This document shows, piece by piece, positions 37,078-45,268 of a stretch of DNA of 64,000 bases. Made by a program: the position numbers and the translations under genes. The notes beneath the pieces were generated by a model. That model worked only from the letters and a program-made list of their open reading frames with translations. It did not search any database and had not been told where the DNA came from. Within the stretch, counting starts at the first letter, position 1. Each line of letters opens with the position of its first letter. Source of the stretch: Pseudomonas helleri. Lineage in GTDB: Bacteria; Pseudomonadota; Gammaproteobacteria; Pseudomonadales; Pseudomonadaceae. The stretch is taken from positions 248,001 through 312,000 of the forward strand of contig NZ_JYLD01000006.1 of the NCBI RefSeq assembly GCF_001043025.1, read 5' to 3'.

Positions 37078-37093
37078 CTGTATGCGCATACAG
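37078..37093 (+). promoter_or_regulatory. LexA (SOS) box overlapping a promoter
   Basis: CTGTATGCGCATACAG is a perfect palindrome and a full CTG-N10-CAG LexA box. It overlaps the -10 element TACTGT (37076-37081) of a promoter whose -35, TTGCCA (37053-37058), lies 17 bp away. Start of the DUF1654-endonuclease unit is 19 bp downstream. Confidence 0.8.
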
Positions 37094-37111
37094 CTAACCA
37101 AGGATTGCATC

Positions 37112-37363
37112 ATGGCTAAAAAAGGGGCGAAAGAGCCTACCCTTCCAAGTCCGTACGAAGTTTTCGGTATGCGCATACAAAAAATCATCAGCTCGCCTAA
37201 AGCCCAAAAAGACCGGATGGCGGTGCTTGAACGGCAAGAAGGTGACAACCCGGAGTTCTGGGAACGCTTGCTGGAAGAAATCTCCGAAAACGACAACGTC
37301 ACCATCGCTCACCGTGATTGTGGCGGCGTGAATGTTTTCTGGACCGTATCTGAGGAAGACTGA
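37112..37363 (+). CDS. DUF1654 family protein
   Basis: An 83-residue Pseudomonas-specific protein starting MAKKGAKEPTLPSPYEVFGM and containing RIQKIISSPKAQKDRMAVLE, then a helical LLEEISENDNVTIAHRDCGG, which is the DUF1654 signature. Function not known. The ATG at 37112 has AAGGA 8 bases upstream and sits 19 bp after a LexA box, so it should be induced by DNA damage. The next gene, endonuclease I, starts 5 bp after its stop, making an SOS two-gene operon. Confidence 0.85.
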   Translation: MAKKGAKEPTLPSPYEVFGMRIQKIISSPKAQKDRMAVLERQEGDNPEFWERLLEEISENDNVTIAHRDCGGVNVFWTVSEED

Positions 37364-37367
37364 GTCA

Positions 37368-38057
37368 ATGAGGGTTCGTTTACTGGCATTTGCCAGCCTC
37401 TTTACTGTGTTAAGCGCACACGCCGCAGCCCCGCAAACATTCAACGAAGCTAAAAAGGTCGCCTGGAAGCTCTACGCCCCGCAATCAACCGAGTTTTATT
37501 GTGGCTGCAAATACACCGGCAACCGCGTCGACCTTAAAGGCTGTGGTTACGTCCCGCGTAAAAATGCCAACCGTGCAGCGCGCATTGAATGGGAACACAT
37601 TGTTCCCGCCTGGCAAATTGGCCATCAGCGCCAATGCTGGCAAAACGGCGGACGAAAAAACTGCACCCGTAACGACCCGGTCTACAAAGTGGCAGAAGCC
37701 GATTTGCACAACCTGGTGCCGAGCATTGGCGAAGTTAACGGTGACCGCAACAACTTCAGTTTTGGTTGGCTGCCCGCACAATCCGGTCAATACGGCTCTT
37801 GCCTGACACAAGTCGATTTCAAAGCCAAAAAAGTCATGCCGCGCCCGTCCATACGCGGGATGATTGCGCGCACCTACTTCTATATGAGCAAGCACTACAA
37901 CTTGCGCCTTTCCAATCAGGATCGGCAGCTGTATGAGGCCTGGAACAAGACCTACCCGGTGCAAGCCTGGGAGCGCCAACGCAACCAAGCAGTCGCCTGC
38001 GTAATGGGCCGGGGCAACGAATTTGTCGGCCCGGTCAACCTCAAGGCCTGCGGCTAA
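37368..38057 (+). CDS. endA: Endonuclease I (periplasmic/secreted DNase)
   Basis: A 229-residue protein with a signal peptide (cleavage after HAA at about 21) and the endonuclease I fold: WEHIVPAWQIG (metal/His motif), NDPVYKVAEADLHNLVPSIG, EVNGDRNNFSFG, and several Cys pairs for disulphides. It cleaves double-stranded DNA outside the cytosol. Coupled to DUF1654 by 4 bp spacing and presumably under LexA control through the same promoter. Confidence 0.93.
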   Translation: MRVRLLAFASLFTVLSAHAAAPQTFNEAKKVAWKLYAPQSTEFYCGCKYTGNRVDLKGCGYVPRKNANRAARIEWEHIVPAWQIGHQRQCWQNGGRKNCTRNDPVYKVAEADLHNLVPSIGEVNGDRNNFSFGWLPAQSGQYGSCLTQVDFKAKKVMPRPSIRGMIARTYFYMSKHYNLRLSNQDRQLYEAWNKTYPVQAWERQRNQAVACVMGRGNEFVGPVNLKACG

Positions 38058-38062
38058 AGTTG

Positions 38063-38095
38063 TTACATGCCCTTCAGACGCTGCAGGGCATGTAA
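38063..38095. terminator. Inverted repeat after endA
   Basis: TTACATGCCCT-N11-AGGGCATGTAA, an 11-bp perfect stem right after endA and just before the convergent GNAT-kinase gene ends (38114). Confidence 0.6.
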
Positions 38096-38113
38096 AACGA
38101 ACCGTTGTCCACT

Positions 38114-39148
38114 TTATGCCGATACGGCGCTGGGCACTTGCAGCACAGCGGGTTGCCGAGTGCCGTCAATGGTTTCGACCCAAAGGAACCCTTCGGCTTC
38201 GGTTGGTGGCTCAATCAGGCTGAAAACGCTTTTCAACGCCTCTACCGGCACCCTTTTGTCAGGCGCGCGACTGGCGTTGCGCAAGAGCGCTTGCTCAAGC
38301 GAGGCTTTAACGAAAATCGCAATCACCGGCACCCCGTGTTCACGGGCGATCGATAGCAATTTTTCTCGATGACGCCGAGCGGGCAATGCGGCGTCAAAGG
38401 CAATCGCACGATGGCCCAAGCGCCCCAAGTTTTGAGACATCCAATGGGATTTGCCCGCGCCCTGTACACCCATCACCAAATGCACAAACACGCCCGCAGG
38501 CGCCTGCGCCAACTGCTTCGAGAGCCATTCATAGGCATGCGCCCATGCTTCTTTATTACGTTCGGGGGTAAATTCACGCCCGAACGCGGTTTCGAGGTAG
38601 TCATCCGGGTTGATCACCTGGCTGTCGCCGGACACTTTAACTTTGGCGTGTTTTTGCAACTTGCGAACCGTTGGGTCATCGTCACGCGGGCCCAAATCTT
38701 CCCAGCCGTTACGCTGATAAAACAACCAAGCAGGCGTGTTGGTAGGGCTGGCCGACAAGCGCAACGAGGTGCACCCCAAAGCGCCCAGATACTTCCAGGC
38801 GTACGCTTCGAGCAGGGCGCCGAGCCCTCGCCCGCGGTATTGCGGTGTCAGATAGAACAAATTGACGTAGCCCACCGACTCAATGTTCGGCACCAGGCCC
38901 ATCTCTATTTGCCCAATGATCTGCTCGCCATCCCACACATGGACGACTGATCCTGGCAATGCGGCCGCCTTCTCCTTTACCCACGTGACGTAAGACTCAA
39001 CGCCCTTGCCATCTTCGCCATAAAAACGTTCAGCAGAGCCGAAGCCGCAGACAAAAGTGTCTGCTCTAAAGCGTATGCACGCTTCAAGGTGAGTATTTAA
39101 GTCCGCAGACCTGAATGTAAGTGCGCCAAAATCGCTGTGCTGCGTCAT
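38114..39148 (-). CDS. GNAT acetyltransferase fused to P-loop kinase
   Basis: A 344-residue two-domain protein. Residues about 1-165 form a GNAT fold with the acetyl-CoA loop YRGRGLGALLEAYAW; residues about 215-344 contain a P-loop (GVQGAGKS at 227-234) and a pattern typical of AAA_33/zeta-toxin-like nucleotide kinases (FDAALPARRHREKLL and FVKASLEQALLRN). The linker includes an acidic RDDDPTV stretch. Fusions of this kind suggest one enzyme that modifies and phosphorylates a small molecule or RNA end. Substrate unknown. Divergent from the Nudix gene. Confidence 0.8.
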   Translation of the reverse strand: MTQHSDFGALTFRSADLNTHLEACIRFRADTFVCGFGSAERFYGEDGKGVESYVTWVKEKAAALPGSVVHVWDGEQIIGQIEMGLVPNIESVGYVNLFYLTPQYRGRGLGALLEAYAWKYLGALGCTSLRLSASPTNTPAWLFYQRNGWEDLGPRDDDPTVRKLQKHAKVKVSGDSQVINPDDYLETAFGREFTPERNKEAWAHAYEWLSKQLAQAPAGVFVHLVMGVQGAGKSHWMSQNLGRLGHRAIAFDAALPARRHREKLLSIAREHGVPVIAIFVKASLEQALLRNASRAPDKRVPVEALKSVFSLIEPPTEAEGFLWVETIDGTRQPAVLQVPSAVSA

Positions 39149-39280
39149 AAAGACTACCCCCTCTAAACATCAAAAACCGTCACACACGCGCCGCGCCCGT
39201 TCAAGCATACTGCCCCATCGCACACCAGCCGTGCCGCAACGCCTTCCTCTTTTAAGATCAATACCACAGTGAGCAGTCCA

Positions 39281-39727
39281 ATGCGCCAGCGACCCTCCTC
39301 CCGATTACTGGTCATAAGCCCCGAGAATCGCGTACTCCTTTTCCGTTTCACCCATAAGACAGGCGCTTTGCAAGGTCAGGAATATTGGGCAACACCCGGC
39401 GGTGGAGTAGAGCCGGGAGAAACCTTTGAACAGGCCGCCATCCGCGAGCTGCAAGAGGAAGTCGGCATCGTCGCGGCCGATGTGGGCGCAGAGTGCGCAC
39501 AACGGGTGTTTGAGATGCAACTGCCTGACGGCGCATGGGTGATGGCCGATGAACGCTTTTTTATCGTGCGCGTGGGCGTCGAACAGGTCAGCGATGGCGG
39601 CTGGACCGCTCAAGAACGCGAGGTCATGACCCAGCATCGCTGGTGGTCTCGCCAAGACTTGCAACAGACATCTGCCCTGTTCTTCCCACAAGACCTGTTG
39701 TCGATACTGGGCTTGCACCTGCCCTGA
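39281..39727 (+). CDS. Nudix hydrolase
   Basis: About 148 residues with a complete Nudix box, GGGVEPGETFEQAAIRELQEEVGI, hydrolysing nucleoside diphosphate-linked compounds with a divalent metal. ATG at 39281 is used; a GTG at 39269 is in frame. It is divergent from the GNAT-kinase gene across 132 bp. Confidence 0.92.
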   Translation: MRQRPSSRLLVISPENRVLLFRFTHKTGALQGQEYWATPGGGVEPGETFEQAAIRELQEEVGIVAADVGAECAQRVFEMQLPDGAWVMADERFFIVRVGVEQVSDGGWTAQEREVMTQHRWWSRQDLQQTSALFFPQDLLSILGLHLP

Positions 39728-39850
39728 ATCGCTTTGCACCACCCGGTACTACGGGCCCCGTACGACACCTTCGGTCATCGCCCATGCCCGTGAAAATTTC
39801 ATGGAACTCCCGGGTTGCTGAACTGTCAGGCCTGAGCTATTACTCTCTGC

Positions 39851-40573
39851 ATGATAAAACAAGCTCGATTTAACAAAAAACAACAGGTAGTCAATGAGCT
39901 CGTCCGCCAGATCGAAAGCGGGCTCATGGAAGACGGTTATGTCTTGCCCGGTGAAGAACAACTTGCTGAGGAACTGGGTGTCAGTCGCAGCACGCTGCAT
40001 AAGGCGCTGATGGAGCTGGAGCGGCGTAAATACATCGCTCGACGCACTGCTGGAGGCTCGGTCGTGACCTTTGACGGTATCCCCCTCGATCAAAAAAAGG
40101 GTTGGGCGCAAGCCCTGGCCAGTACTGGCGCGCGTATCCATACCGAACAGCTCAAACTGGAGGCCGTAGAACGCCCGGACTTGAATCTTCAGTTTGGCTT
40201 GAGCCATTTCATTGTGCTGGAGCGCCGCCGTCGGCGCAGCGACGGGACAGCGATATCCCTGGAGCGCTCATTCATCCCCGCAATCGGCGGCCTTGAAGGT
40301 CTGCCCGGGGTCGGCATGATTGATGACTCACTCACCATTACCCTCGCCGCCTATGGCTTTATTGGCGATCACGGCGACCAGTGGATAGGCGCCGAACCCC
40401 TGAACGATGAAGACGCCTATTTGCTCGGCCGCCCGGCAGGTACGGTGTTTCTCAAAACGTTACGCACCACCTATGACCGCCATGGGCGACTGATGGAGCA
40501 TGTCGAAAGCTGGCTTGATCCGACGCACTTTCGCATGCACCACTCCTTTGGAGCCCCCAATGAACTCGAATGA
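39851..40573 (+). CDS. GntR/HutC family regulator with UTRA domain
   Basis: A 240-residue protein: winged HTH at residues about 8-72 (GYVLPGEEQLAEELGVSRST), then a UTRA sensor domain (about 90-230). Regulators of this HutC subfamily respond to a small pathway metabolite. First gene of the yegWU-like operon; its stop overlaps the next gene start by 14 bp. Resembles E. coli YegW in position and type. Confidence 0.88.
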   Translation: MIKQARFNKKQQVVNELVRQIESGLMEDGYVLPGEEQLAEELGVSRSTLHKALMELERRKYIARRTAGGSVVTFDGIPLDQKKGWAQALASTGARIHTEQLKLEAVERPDLNLQFGLSHFIVLERRRRRSDGTAISLERSFIPAIGGLEGLPGVGMIDDSLTITLAAYGFIGDHGDQWIGAEPLNDEDAYLLGRPAGTVFLKTLRTTYDRHGRLMEHVESWLDPTHFRMHHSFGAPNELE

Positions 40574-41564
40574 TCGTGCGCTGGGTGCCTTTTATGGCCT
40601 GGCGCTGGGTGATGCCCTGGGCATGCCTACCCAGTCGTTCAGCCGCGCCCAGATCATCGCGCGCTTCGGGCAGATCACCGGGCTGGTAGACGCACCAGCG
40701 GACCAGCCGATCGCCCCCAACATGCCCAAAGGCTCAATCACCGACGACACCGAGCAAGCGATTCTGGTCGCCCAACTGCTGGTTGACGGTAATGGCGATA
40801 TAGATCCAAACACCCTCGCGCAACGCCTGATCGCCTGGGAAGCCGTGATGCAGGCCAAAGGCTCTCAAGATTTACTGGGGCCCTCAACCAAGCGCGCAAT
40901 CGAAATGATTCTGGCAGGCCACAGCCCTGAAGAATCAGGCCGCTATGGCACCACCAATGGCGCAGCGATGCGCATTGCCCCGGTCGGCATAGCCGCTGAC
41001 ATCAGCCAGCCAGACCTGTTCATCAAGGCGGTGGTACAAGCCTGCCAGGTCACTCACAACACCAGCCTGGGGATCGCCAGCGCAGCCGCTGTGGCAGCGG
41101 TAATCTCCAGCGGTCTCAACGGTAAAAAACTTGAGCATGCCCTCAATGCAGGGACAGAAATGGCCTACATCGCCGAACACCACGGCCACTGGGTCGCAGG
41201 TGGACGCATAGGGCCGCGGATTCGCTGGGCCCGGCATGCCAGCCATGAGTGCAACCCGGACAACCTCGGTGACTTGCTGTACGACGTCATTGGCACGTCA
41301 GTCGCTTCACAAGAATCTGTAGTGGCCGCCTTTGCCCTTGCGCAACGGGTTGCCAGCGGCAGCCTCAGCAGCTTTAACGCCCTGTGCATCGCCGCCAGCA
41401 TTGGCGGTGACACCGACACCATTGCCGGGATCCTCGGCGCGATGCTGGGTGCATGTGCCGGGCTGGAACAATGGCCGCAGGCGTTGATCCAGCAAGTCAA
41501 AGAGGTCAATAACCTGCAGCTGGAACCCTTGGTTGAACACTTACTGATACTGCGCAACGCCTGA
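40560..41564 (+). CDS. ADP-ribosylglycohydrolase family protein
   Basis: A 334-residue protein with the magnesium-binding motifs of the ADP-ribosylglycohydrolase family: GLALGDALGMPTQ, the metal-binding SITDDTEQAILVA and GGDTDTIAGILGAMLGAC. It resembles YegU. It removes ADP-ribose from proteins or nucleoside derivatives; substrate here unknown. The ATG at 40560 has TTGGAG about 7 bases before it and lies in the end of the GntR gene. Confidence 0.9.
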   Translation: MNSNDRALGAFYGLALGDALGMPTQSFSRAQIIARFGQITGLVDAPADQPIAPNMPKGSITDDTEQAILVAQLLVDGNGDIDPNTLAQRLIAWEAVMQAKGSQDLLGPSTKRAIEMILAGHSPEESGRYGTTNGAAMRIAPVGIAADISQPDLFIKAVVQACQVTHNTSLGIASAAAVAAVISSGLNGKKLEHALNAGTEMAYIAEHHGHWVAGGRIGPRIRWARHASHECNPDNLGDLLYDVIGTSVASQESVVAAFALAQRVASGSLSSFNALCIAASIGGDTDTIAGILGAMLGACAGLEQWPQALIQQVKEVNNLQLEPLVEHLLILRNA

Positions 41565-41656
41565 AAAACCGCGAAGGACCGCCCCACCCTCAGCGCTCAC
41601 AGACAGCTGCGAGCGACTGTGTCCGAACGGCAAAACAGCACCAGGAGCAGCACCCC

Positions 41657-43120
41657 ATGAGCAATCCCAACGTCGGGCACAGCGCCGGGCAACTGGAAAC
41701 CCGTGGCATAGAGCCCGTTCCCGAAAACGAATGCAATGGCAACCCGTTGCAACTGTTTTGGGTCTGGTTTGCGGCAAACATCAGCATTCTCGGTTTGCCA
41801 TTGGGCGCCACGTTGGTGGCCTTCCACCAACTGGCCTTTTGGCAGGTGATCATTGTTGCGCTGATCGGCGCGGCAGGCTCATTTGCCGTGGTCGGCGTCA
41901 TTTCCATTGCCGGGCGTAGAGGCCGTGCGCCAAGTCTGACGCTGTCACGCGCGATCTTCGGTGTGCGGGGCAATATTGGCCCTACGCTGGTTTCCCTGAT
42001 TTCACGCGTAGGCTGGGAAACCGTCAACACCACCACCGCCGCTTACGTCCTGCTGGCGTTGTCCGCCATTGTGTTCGGCACCCCCACCGAGGCGACCCAC
42101 ACCCCGTTGCTCACCCTGCTCTTTATCGCCATTTTTACCCTGCTAACGTTGTCCGTTTCGGGACTGGGCCATGCCACATTGCTGGTCATTCAGCAGTGGG
42201 CCACCTACCTGTTTGGCGCGCTCAACCTGCTGGTCGCGGGATTTCTCTGCGCCACCATCAACTGGCAGGCCGTGTTCAGCGCCCCTTCGGCGCCGGCCAG
42301 CGCCATGATTATCGGTATCGGAATCATGGCGGCCGGCACCGGGATCGGCTGGGCCAATGCGGGCGCCGACATGTCGCGCTACCAACACCGCAGCGTCAGT
42401 GCCCGGCAATTGGTGGCGTCTGCCGCCTGTGGCGCGGGTATCCCGCTGGTGCTGCTGATTACCCTGGGCGGCTTGTTGTCTGTCGGCAATCACGACCTCG
42501 CCTCGGCAACCGACCCCATTGCGGCCATACGCAACATGTTGCCGGCCTGGATGGCGGTTCCCTACCTGCTCAGCGCCTTTGGTGGCTTGCTGCTGTCCAA
42601 TCACTTGTCTGTGTACTCAGCCGGGCTCACCACATTAACCCTGGGCATCAAGATTAAAAGGGTGCAGGCCGTTGTCGTCGATATCGTCGTCATATTCGCC
42701 GGTTCGACGTACTTCATGCTGTATGCCGACAGCTTCTACGCCCCATTCATTACCTTTATCTCCCTCACAGCCATTCCGATCACCGCATGGGTTGCCATCT
42801 TTATCGTCGACCTGATTCATCGCCACTACTACAGCCCCGCCGACCTGATGGACCTCAGCCGTCACAGCCGTTACTGGTACAACGGCGGCATTGAATGGCG
42901 GGCTCTGGCCTCCTGGGCGCTGGCACTGGTGCTGGGCTTTTGCTTTACCCAGGTCGGCAGTTCAGACGCCAACTGGTTCGTCGGGCCGCTGGCCGACTCA
43001 TGGCTGGGCCATAACGGACTCGGCTGGGTAGTGACGTTTGTGGTGGCAGGGGGCTTGTATGCACTGCTGGGCGGTGCCAAAGACCGTCGCCCTGCCAGCA
43101 CGGGGTCTGCCAATGCCTAG
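41657..43120 (+). CDS. NCS1 family purine/cytosine permease
   Basis: A 487-residue transporter with about 12 membrane segments and NCS1 features: N-terminal PVPENECN..PLQLFWVWFAANISI, then GRRGRAPSLTLSRAIFGVRG and a conserved GGxG-type sodium region. It takes up nucleobases or nucleosides. In E. coli this position is held by YegT (MFS); here an NCS1 permease replaces it. Overlaps the kinase gene by 8 bp. Confidence 0.88.
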   Translation: MSNPNVGHSAGQLETRGIEPVPENECNGNPLQLFWVWFAANISILGLPLGATLVAFHQLAFWQVIIVALIGAAGSFAVVGVISIAGRRGRAPSLTLSRAIFGVRGNIGPTLVSLISRVGWETVNTTTAAYVLLALSAIVFGTPTEATHTPLLTLLFIAIFTLLTLSVSGLGHATLLVIQQWATYLFGALNLLVAGFLCATINWQAVFSAPSAPASAMIIGIGIMAAGTGIGWANAGADMSRYQHRSVSARQLVASAACGAGIPLVLLITLGGLLSVGNHDLASATDPIAAIRNMLPAWMAVPYLLSAFGGLLLSNHLSVYSAGLTTLTLGIKIKRVQAVVVDIVVIFAGSTYFMLYADSFYAPFITFISLTAIPITAWVAIFIVDLIHRHYYSPADLMDLSRHSRYWYNGGIEWRALASWALALVLGFCFTQVGSSDANWFVGPLADSWLGHNGLGWVVTFVVAGGLYALLGGAKDRRPASTGSANA

Positions 43121-44039
43121 ATTGCTGCACACAGGCCAAGTCATCATCGATCTGGTCATGGCCCTCGACACCTTGCCCCGCCCCGGCAGTGATGCGCTGG
43201 CCAGCAGTGCCAGCTTCCATGCCGGTGGCGGCTTCAATGTCATGGCCGCCGCCCGGCGCAACGGCCTGAACACCGTCTACCTGGGCCGTCACGGTCGTGG
43301 TCAGTTCGGTGACATTGCACGTCTGGCCATGCGTGACGAAGGCATCGAGTTCATCCAGCCGATTGACCCGCACAAAGACACCGGGCTGTGCGTAGCGCTG
43401 ACGGAGGCCAACGCCGAACGCACGTTTATTTCCTGTATTGGTGCTGAAGGGACTCTGTCCAATGAAGACTTGGCAAGCGTCCAGGTCGCGCCCGATGATT
43501 ACGTGTACGTCAGTGGCTACAGCCTGCTGCATGCGGGCAAAGCCCACTCCCTGCTCAATTGGCTAAATGGACTGCCTCGCAGCGTGCACGTCACATTCGA
43601 CCCGGGGCCATTGGTGCACAACATTGACCCCGCCTTGATCAGCGCTTTATTGCCGCGTCTGCACCTGTGGACCAGCAATCGCAGCGAAGCGCTCGGCTTT
43701 ATCTCCACCCGCACCGTTGCCGACGCCCTGCACGGCCTGCGAGCGCGCCTGCCCGGCGATTGCCTGATCGTGCTGCGCGACGGCCCGCAAGGCTGCTGGG
43801 TCAGCGACGCCCACGGGTCACAGCTGATTGCCGGGTTCAAGGTGCAGGCCATCGACAGTAATGGCGCTGGAGACGCTCATTGCGGGGTCATGATTGCCGC
43901 ATTAAGCGCCGGCCACGCTGCGCCAGAGGCGGCCAAACGCGCCAATGCTGCGGCGGCTTTGGCCGTTACTCGCCGGGGGCCGGCGACGTCACCCAAAGCC
44001 GATGAAGTTGACAGATTGATCCAGAAAACCCGCATTTAG
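43113..44039 (+). CDS. PfkB family carbohydrate kinase
   Basis: A 308-residue ribokinase-like enzyme: GGGFNVMAAARRNGL (motif 1) at the N-terminal third and IDSNGAGDAHCGVMIA (motif 2) at about 247-265 with the catalytic Asp and anion hole. It phosphorylates a sugar or nucleoside, resembling YegV and pseudouridine/ribokinases. The ATG at 43113 lies within the permease gene end. Last gene of the operon. Confidence 0.9.
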   Translation: MPRLLHTGQVIIDLVMALDTLPRPGSDALASSASFHAGGGFNVMAAARRNGLNTVYLGRHGRGQFGDIARLAMRDEGIEFIQPIDPHKDTGLCVALTEANAERTFISCIGAEGTLSNEDLASVQVAPDDYVYVSGYSLLHAGKAHSLLNWLNGLPRSVHVTFDPGPLVHNIDPALISALLPRLHLWTSNRSEALGFISTRTVADALHGLRARLPGDCLIVLRDGPQGCWVSDAHGSQLIAGFKVQAIDSNGAGDAHCGVMIAALSAGHAAPEAAKRANAAAALAVTRRGPATSPKADEVDRLIQKTRI

Positions 44040-44263
44040 GCGCACATACATCGCTAAAACAGACCAAAACAAACAAAAACTGACTCGCAACCCGACCAAA
44101 GACTGTACGCACACAGACACTTATCTGTCGTCAAAGGCTGGAAAATGCTCAAACTGGTGTTTAACCTTACGCTTTGGCTCCCTTCCAGCTACACCAGTAC
44201 CCGGCAATTCCTACAGGATGTCGGGCCACTTGCGTGCAAGTCGGGCAGTGTATTTCTTACTGT

Positions 44264-45175
44264 GTGACGATACTTTTGAAACTCATCATTATTGCTGTTT
44301 ACGTCTTTTCCATCGCATACGTCCACTTGCGGGGCAACGTGCGCCACAAGCTAGGGCGTCAATTGAGCGACCACTCCACGTTTCTGGCGCCGCTCAACTG
44401 CTTCTTGTATCTGTTTTCCAAAGTGCCCAGCCAGCCTTACCTGAAGCCGGCGGACTTCCCGCAGCTCCAGGTCCTGCAGGACCACTGGCAAGAAATCCGC
44501 GAAGAAGCACGAAACCTGATGCAGGCCGGTGAAATCAAACGCTCCGAACAACCGAACGACGTGGGGTTCAACTCGTTCTTCAAGAGCGGCTGGAAGCGCT
44601 TTTACCTGAAATGGTACGGCGACAACCATCCTTCAGCGGTGGAACTGTGCCCACGCACGATTGAATTGCTCAATGGTATCGGCACCGTCAAGGCGGCGAT
44701 GTTTGCCGAGTTGCCACCCGGCTCGAAACTGGTTCGCCATCGTGACCCTTACGCCGGTTCGTTGCGCTACCACTTGGGCCTGGACACCCCGAATGATCCG
44801 GGCTGCTACATCAATGTCGATGGTCAGAACTATGCCTGGCGTGACGGTGAAGCGGTGATGTTCGACGAAACCTTTATCCATTACGCCGAAAACACCACCG
44901 ACAAGAACCGCATCATCCTGTTCTGTGACGTTGAGCGCCCAATGAAATATCGCTGGGCGGCGGCCTTCAACCAATGGTTCAGCCGCACCGTCATGGCGTC
45001 GGCCAGCTCACCGAACGATGACAACGATAAAACCGGCGGCCTGAACCGGGCCTTTACCCGGCTGTACAAGATCCGTCTGCGCGGCAAAGAGCTGAAAAAG
45101 CGCAATCGCACGCGCTACTACCTGGAAAAATGGGCGATCTTTGGTGGATTGCTGGCAGTGTTCCTGCTGATTTAG
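44264..45175 (+). CDS. lpxO: Lipid A hydroxylase LpxO-like (aspartyl/asparaginyl beta-hydroxylase)
   Basis: About 303 residues: an N-terminal membrane segment (LLKLIIIAVYVFSIAYVHLRG), the family's LSDHSTFLAPLNCFLYLFSK, and Fe(II)/2-oxoglutarate binding with H-x-D in RHRDPYAGSLRYHLG and a distal His (FIHYAENTTDKNRIILFCD). LpxO hydroxylates secondary acyl chains of lipid A. No ATG fits; start is GTG at 44264 or TTG at 44276, neither with a good ribosome binding site, so the start is uncertain. Confidence 0.85.
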   Translation: MTILLKLIIIAVYVFSIAYVHLRGNVRHKLGRQLSDHSTFLAPLNCFLYLFSKVPSQPYLKPADFPQLQVLQDHWQEIREEARNLMQAGEIKRSEQPNDVGFNSFFKSGWKRFYLKWYGDNHPSAVELCPRTIELLNGIGTVKAAMFAELPPGSKLVRHRDPYAGSLRYHLGLDTPNDPGCYINVDGQNYAWRDGEAVMFDETFIHYAENTTDKNRIILFCDVERPMKYRWAAAFNQWFSRTVMASASSPNDDNDKTGGLNRAFTRLYKIRLRGKELKKRNRTRYYLEKWAIFGGLLAVFLLI

Positions 45176-45184
45176 CCCACCCTC

Positions 45185-45252
45185 CTGTGGGAGTGAGCTT
45201 GCTCACGATCTTTTGATCTTTTAAAAGATCGCGAGGCAAGCTCGCTCCTACA
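45185..45252. repeat. REP-type palindrome
   Basis: CTGTGGGAGTGAGCTTGCTC at the left pairs with GAGGCAAGCTCGCTCCTACA at the right, around AT-rich GATCTTTTGATC-type centre. It separates lpxO from the convergent permease gene. Confidence 0.8.
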
Positions 45253-45268
45253 AGGGTCAGTAACGTTT

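Noticed and set aside
37167..37178. Second GTATGCGCATAC palindrome, inside DUF1654
   Set aside because: Flanked by CGG and CAA rather than CTG/CAG, so it fails the LexA pattern; it lies in coding sequence (GMRIQK).
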